Shown piece by piece: positions 61,030-64,000 of a DNA stretch of 64,000 nucleotides. The DNA lies in NCBI RefSeq assembly GCF_004122165.1, contig NZ_SBKO01000003.1, forward strand, positions 162,965 to 226,964. The letters are read 5' to 3'. The DNA comes from Flavobacterium amnicola (GTDB lineage Bacteria > Bacteroidota > Bacteroidia > Flavobacteriales > Flavobacteriaceae). The translations under genes were made by a program, and so were the position numbers. Every line of letters begins with the position of its first letter. Position 1 is the first letter of the stretch. Under the pieces are notes generated by a model. It saw only the letters and a list, made by a program, of their open reading frames with translations. It searched no databases and was not told the origin of the DNA.

Positions 61030-61821
61030 ATGAAAAAAATAATGGCCTACGTATTGTGTGTGTTTGTTTTATCAACTTCGTGCTCAAGTGATGAAGTTTC
61101 CACTAACAATTACCTTCCTCCAACTACTTCAAAAGTAATAAAATTGATTAAAACTAAAAATAGAGATAGTTCAAATGAAACGTATTATAATTATGAAGGG
61201 AATAAATTAATTAGTATTACTAATAATTATAATTTGGAAAAAGTTGAAATAACTTATGAAGGTAATTATATAACAGAAGTAATTAAAAGAGATAATCTTG
61301 GACAAATACAATATGAAACAACATATGAATATTCTAATGGTAAACTTTCTAAAAGAACCCAAAATGAAATTTCAACCAACAATATAATAGAAGAATATTT
61401 GTCGTATTCTTTAGCTAATAGTGTAATAATTATTCGAGCTTTTCAAAGTACAAATGGAGGAACTACATTCAGTCTACTTGATCAATCAAAACTTTCTTTA
61501 AATTCAAACCGTGATGTAATAAGTAAAGATTATGATTATGATAGTGCAAACGATTCATACAATGCAACAGTAACTTTTGAATATGATAATAAGAATAATC
61601 CTTTTAAAAATGTTGTAGGATTGGATAAAATAAAATATATGTCTGTTGGTTATGAGGTTCAAGCTAGAAGTACGATAAATAATGAAATGAGATTATACGA
61701 CGTACAAAACGGAACCGCTATAGAACATAGTGTAAAGCATTACAGTTACAATTCAAATAATTATCCTATTAGTAGTTCAAGTTCAGTTAATTCTATAGTT
61801 TTAAATTATTTTTATCAGTAA
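61030..61821 (+). CDS. Lipoprotein of unknown function, Asn/Tyr/Ser-rich
   Basis: A 263-residue protein with a lipobox (LSTSC, modified Cys18) and a Ser/Thr/Asn-rich linker. The mature chain contains repeated short YYNYEGNKL-type and YEYSNGKL-type turns, reminiscent of YD-repeat beta strands; the exact family is not clear. Compared with its neighbours the sequence is noticeably richer in A and T and in Asn, Ile and Ser codons, which is common for variable surface lipoproteins. Single gene, terminated before the M42 peptidase gene. Confidence 0.72.
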   Translation: MKKIMAYVLCVFVLSTSCSSDEVSTNNYLPPTTSKVIKLIKTKNRDSSNETYYNYEGNKLISITNNYNLEKVEITYEGNYITEVIKRDNLGQIQYETTYEYSNGKLSKRTQNEISTNNIIEEYLSYSLANSVIIIRAFQSTNGGTTFSLLDQSKLSLNSNRDVISKDYDYDSANDSYNATVTFEYDNKNNPFKNVVGLDKIKYMSVGYEVQARSTINNEMRLYDVQNGTAIEHSVKHYSYNSNNYPISSSSSVNSIVLNYFYQ

Positions 61822-61843
61822 AAGTATTTAAAGAATATTATAA

Positions 61844-61887
61844 AAACCCTGTCAGAATTAAAAAACTCTAACAGGGTTTGTTTTTTT
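61844..61887. terminator. Bidirectional terminator between the lipoprotein and the M42 peptidase gene
   Basis: Stem AAACCCTGT (61844-61852) and ACAGGGTTT (61871-61879), partly extended by AGA/TCT past a mismatch, with T's on the right and A's on the left. Confidence 0.75.
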
Positions 61888-61910
61888 ATTGAGGACAAAC
61901 TTTTTATTTT

Positions 61911-62999
61911 TTATTTAAAATAAGAAAAGCTTTCGTTGTTTTCAATTTTTAAAACAGTTTCATAAATCAGTTTAATTACATTTTCCACGTCTTCTTTGTG
62001 AACCATTTCTACAGTAGTGTGCATATAACGCAACGGAAGTGAAATTAATGCCGAAGCAACTCCACCATTGCTATATGCAAAAGCATCCGTATCTGTTCCG
62101 GTAACTCTTGAAGTGGCATGACGCTGGAAAGGGATTTTATTTTCTTCAGCCGTATCGGTTATCAATTCACGTAACTTGTTTTGTACCGCTGGAGCATAAG
62201 CTACTACAGGACCACGACCAATTTTTAAATCTCCTTCAATTTTCTTATCAATCATTGGGGTAGTGGTATCGTGACAAACATCGGTCACAATTGCTACATT
62301 GGGTTTAATGGTTTGAGTAATCATTTCGGCACCACGAAGTCCAATTTCTTCCTGAACCGCATTGACTACATACAAACCAAAAGGCAGTTTCTTTTTGTTT
62401 TCTTTTAATAAACGAGCGACTTCGGCAATCATGAATCCACCCATTCTATTATCAATGGCACGACATACAAATTTGTTTTCGTTTAAAATCATAAACTCAT
62501 CTGGATAGGTAATCACACAACCCACATGAACGCCTAAATTTTCCACTTCTTCTTTAGTAGAACAACCACAATCGATAAAAATATTAAACTGAGTGGCATT
62601 TTCTTCTTTTCCTCTTCCACGTGTATGAATAGCTGGCCAACCAAAAACACCTTTTACGATTCCTTTTTTGGTATGAATATTTACTCGCTTTGATGGCGCG
62701 ATTTGATGGTCAGAACCTCCATTTCGAATCACATATATTAATCCGTCATCCGTAATGTAATTCACATACCAAGAAATTTCGTCACTATGTCCTTCAATGA
62801 CAACTTTGTATTTAGCATCTGGGTTGATGATTCCAACCGCAGTTCCATAAGTATCGGTAATAAATGTATCTACATAAGGTTTGATATAATCCATCCAAAT
62901 TTTCTGTCCTTCACTTTCATATCCGGTTGGAGATGCATTATTAAGGTATTTTTCTAAAAAGTCAATCGACTTCTTATTTAGTATCGATTTTGTTGCCAT
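61911..62999 (-). CDS. M42-family metalloaminopeptidase
   Basis: A 362-residue, dinuclear-metal peptidase of the M42 (glutamyl aminopeptidase/tetrahedral) family. Metal ligands are visible in EGHSDEI (His), CRAIDNRMGG (Asp), VQEEIGLRGAE (Glu), VTDVCHD (Asp) and RYMHTTVEMV (His). It trims peptides in the cytosol. The length and motif order fit M42 rather than M20. Convergent with the lipoprotein gene and divergent from the DUF4294 gene. Confidence 0.92.
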   Translation of the reverse strand: MATKSILNKKSIDFLEKYLNNASPTGYESEGQKIWMDYIKPYVDTFITDTYGTAVGIINPDAKYKVVIEGHSDEISWYVNYITDDGLIYVIRNGGSDHQIAPSKRVNIHTKKGIVKGVFGWPAIHTRGRGKEENATQFNIFIDCGCSTKEEVENLGVHVGCVITYPDEFMILNENKFVCRAIDNRMGGFMIAEVARLLKENKKKLPFGLYVVNAVQEEIGLRGAEMITQTIKPNVAIVTDVCHDTTTPMIDKKIEGDLKIGRGPVVAYAPAVQNKLRELITDTAEENKIPFQRHATSRVTGTDTDAFAYSNGGVASALISLPLRYMHTTVEMVHKEDVENVIKLIYETVLKIENNESFSYFK

Positions 63000-63080
63000 A
63001 AATTATTTTTTTGCTAATTTATAAAATTGGTATAACAGTTGATAGATATTTCTATAAATTTGGAAAATTTTAATTCATTT

Positions 63081-63806
63081 ATGAAACACCTACTTATATA
63101 TATAGTTTTGCTATTTGGTGCGCTACAATCCAATGCTCAAGAAATAAAGATTGATTCGCTTGAAGTTGAGAAGAAGTTAGAAGATAAAGATACTCTTGCC
63201 CAAGTGTCCTATCAGCTGGAAGAGGTTGTGGTGACCAATCGTGCTTATAATTTCAAAACCGATGAGGAACGAAAGCGATTTATGATTTTGCAACGACGCG
63301 TGCAAAAAACCTATCCTTATGCTAAAATTGCAGCCGATCGATTGGTAGCGTTAAATAAAGGAATGAAATTATTAAAATCAGAAAGAGACAAGAAGAAGTA
63401 TTTCAAAATTGTGGAAGGCTATCTAACCGATGAATTTGAGGCACAATTAAAAAAACTAAGTCGCAAGGACGGACAAATATTGGTAAAATTAATTCATCGC
63501 CAAACAGGAACCACAACATTCGATTTGATTCATGATTTAAAAAGCGGATGGAAAGCCTTTTGGGCAAACAATACCGCTAGCTTGTTTGATATTAATTTAA
63601 AATCGAAATACGAACCCAATAATGTAGCCGAGGATTATTTAATTGAAAGTATTTTGTACCGATCGTTTATAGATGGTCGTTTGCAAAAGCAAGAATCAAA
63701 ACTCGGACACAACTATACTGAATTGCAAAAAATATGGCGTGAAAAAGTAAAAGCCATTCGAGCGGAGCAAGAAGCCAAGCAAAAAGAAATAGAAGAAAAC
63801 AAATAG
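63081..63806 (+). CDS. DUF4294 exported protein
   Basis: A 241-residue protein starting at the ATG at 63081 with a clear signal peptide (MKHLLIYIVLLFGALQSNAQ). The frame is open upstream to 63039 but lacks a signal-like start there. The core (about 50-200) contains NFKTDEERKRFMILQRRVQK and PYAKIAADRLVALNKGM, features of DUF4294, a Bacteroidota-specific periplasmic family of unknown function. A Lys/Glu-rich helical tail ends the protein. Confidence 0.82.
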   Translation: MKHLLIYIVLLFGALQSNAQEIKIDSLEVEKKLEDKDTLAQVSYQLEEVVVTNRAYNFKTDEERKRFMILQRRVQKTYPYAKIAADRLVALNKGMKLLKSERDKKKYFKIVEGYLTDEFEAQLKKLSRKDGQILVKLIHRQTGTTTFDLIHDLKSGWKAFWANNTASLFDINLKSKYEPNNVAEDYLIESILYRSFIDGRLQKQESKLGHNYTELQKIWREKVKAIRAEQEAKQKEIEENK

Positions 63807-63826
63807 CACACTACTTATATTGTTAT

Positions 63827-63856
63827 AATCCCATCTGTATCAGATGGGATTTTTAT
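63827..63856 (+). terminator. Terminator after the DUF4294 gene
   Basis: Stem AATCCCATCTG (63827-63837), loop TAT, CAGATGGGATT (63841-63851), then T's. Confidence 0.88.
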
Positions 63857-63884
63857 TTACTATATATAAGTGTATTTCTTATTT

Positions 63885-64000
63885 GGGCGTGTCCCTTCGG
63901 GCCGGGCTGTTCGCTGTATCTTTTATAAGTTGTCTGAGGTTCTCGAAGACAACTATAAAAGGATGCCGCTATCATCCCTCACGCGTCCCTCGTGAGTTTT
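63885..64000. other. GC-richer structured non-coding element (runs to the window edge)
   Basis: Unlike the AT-rich surroundings, this stretch has several nested hairpins: GGGCGTG (63885-63891) pairable with CACGC (63980-63984), a small CCCTTCGGG hairpin (63893-63901), and a long hairpin 63920-63935/63947-63961 with one bulged base and a GAG/CTC tip. The window ends with CTCACG-CGTCCCT-CGTGAG-TTTT (63978-64000). No coding frame or tRNA fits. Similar GGGCG...CCCTTCGGG...GGGCT elements are, as I recall, repeated in Flavobacterium genomes. Strand and function unknown. Confidence 0.6.
63978..64000 (+). terminator. Possible terminator hairpin at the right end of the structured element
   Basis: CTCACG (63978-63983), loop CGTCCCT, CGTGAG (63991-63996) and TTTT to the window edge. 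It competes with the long-range pairing of GGGCGTG at 63885. The T-run may continue beyond the window. Confidence 0.45.

Overview
The window looks like ordinary chromosome of a flavobacterium (Flavobacteriaceae, probably Flavobacterium or a close relative). The grounds are an AT-rich sequence, many copies of the Bacteroidota sigma -7 element TAnnTTTG upstream of genes, gliding genes gldF and gldG, two proteins with the C-terminal gliding/type IX secretion (type B) sorting domain, the bacillithiol enzyme BshC, a fused ResB-CcsA cytochrome c maturation protein, and abundant lipoproteins. I see no phage, insertion sequence, plasmid, defence island or CRISPR array. No stretch longer than about 200 bases lacks a gene.

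Layout. 1-9.7 kb: mostly minus-strand housekeeping operons. These are a redox operon (DUF1599, MauE-thioredoxin fusion, TlpA, tpiA running off the edge), folP facing it, a truA-ABC exporter-thioesterase operon, a tyrosine-rich secreted protein, and a DUF2520-KdsC-like-UbiA-maf operon. 9.8-16.1 kb: a small secreted protein, ccsBA with a lipoprotein glutathione peroxidase, a serine hydrolase lipoprotein, and a lipoprotein/DUF721 pair. 16.1-21.5 kb: ndk, a SUMF1-fold protein, bshC, and a divergent B12-type radical SAM protein with unusual CX4CX2C spacing. 21.5-29.3 kb: a signalling block of two paralogous CHASE4-type hybrid histidine kinases flanking an outer-membrane protein gene, then a classical kinase/OmpR-type regulator pair and a DUF1573 protein. 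29.3-38.7 kb: rimO, a FadL-type outer-membrane protein, a repeat-rich lipoprotein, proS, tRNA-Glu, rpsT, a DUF5995 protein, typA and a GlsB/YeaQ-type membrane protein. 38.7-47.5 kb: two large type IX secreted proteins and a DEAD-box helicase. 47.6-51.3 kb: a GAF/PAS kinase with a coupled response regulator. 51.4-59.3 kb: dnaN, gldG, gldF, a monooxygenase-fold protein, a SAM hydroxide adenosyltransferase, phoH, an SDR and purC. 59.4-64 kb: small periplasmic, START-like, DUF1801, lipoprotein, M42 peptidase and DUF4294 genes. The window ends in a GC-richer structured non-coding element.

As a system, most genes are core metabolism, translation and envelope functions. The accessory-looking parts are the 21.5-28.7 kb signalling block, the paired secreted adhesin-like proteins, the SPR-repeat lipoprotein and the structured element at the right edge. 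Starts of several genes were moved inward because a -7 promoter box lies inside or next to the longer reading frame (truA, typA, the DEAD-box helicase and the SPR lipoprotein). I found no convincing wholly new system. The best leads are the CX4CX2C radical SAM protein, the duplicated CHASE4 kinases around a porin-like gene, and the edge element.
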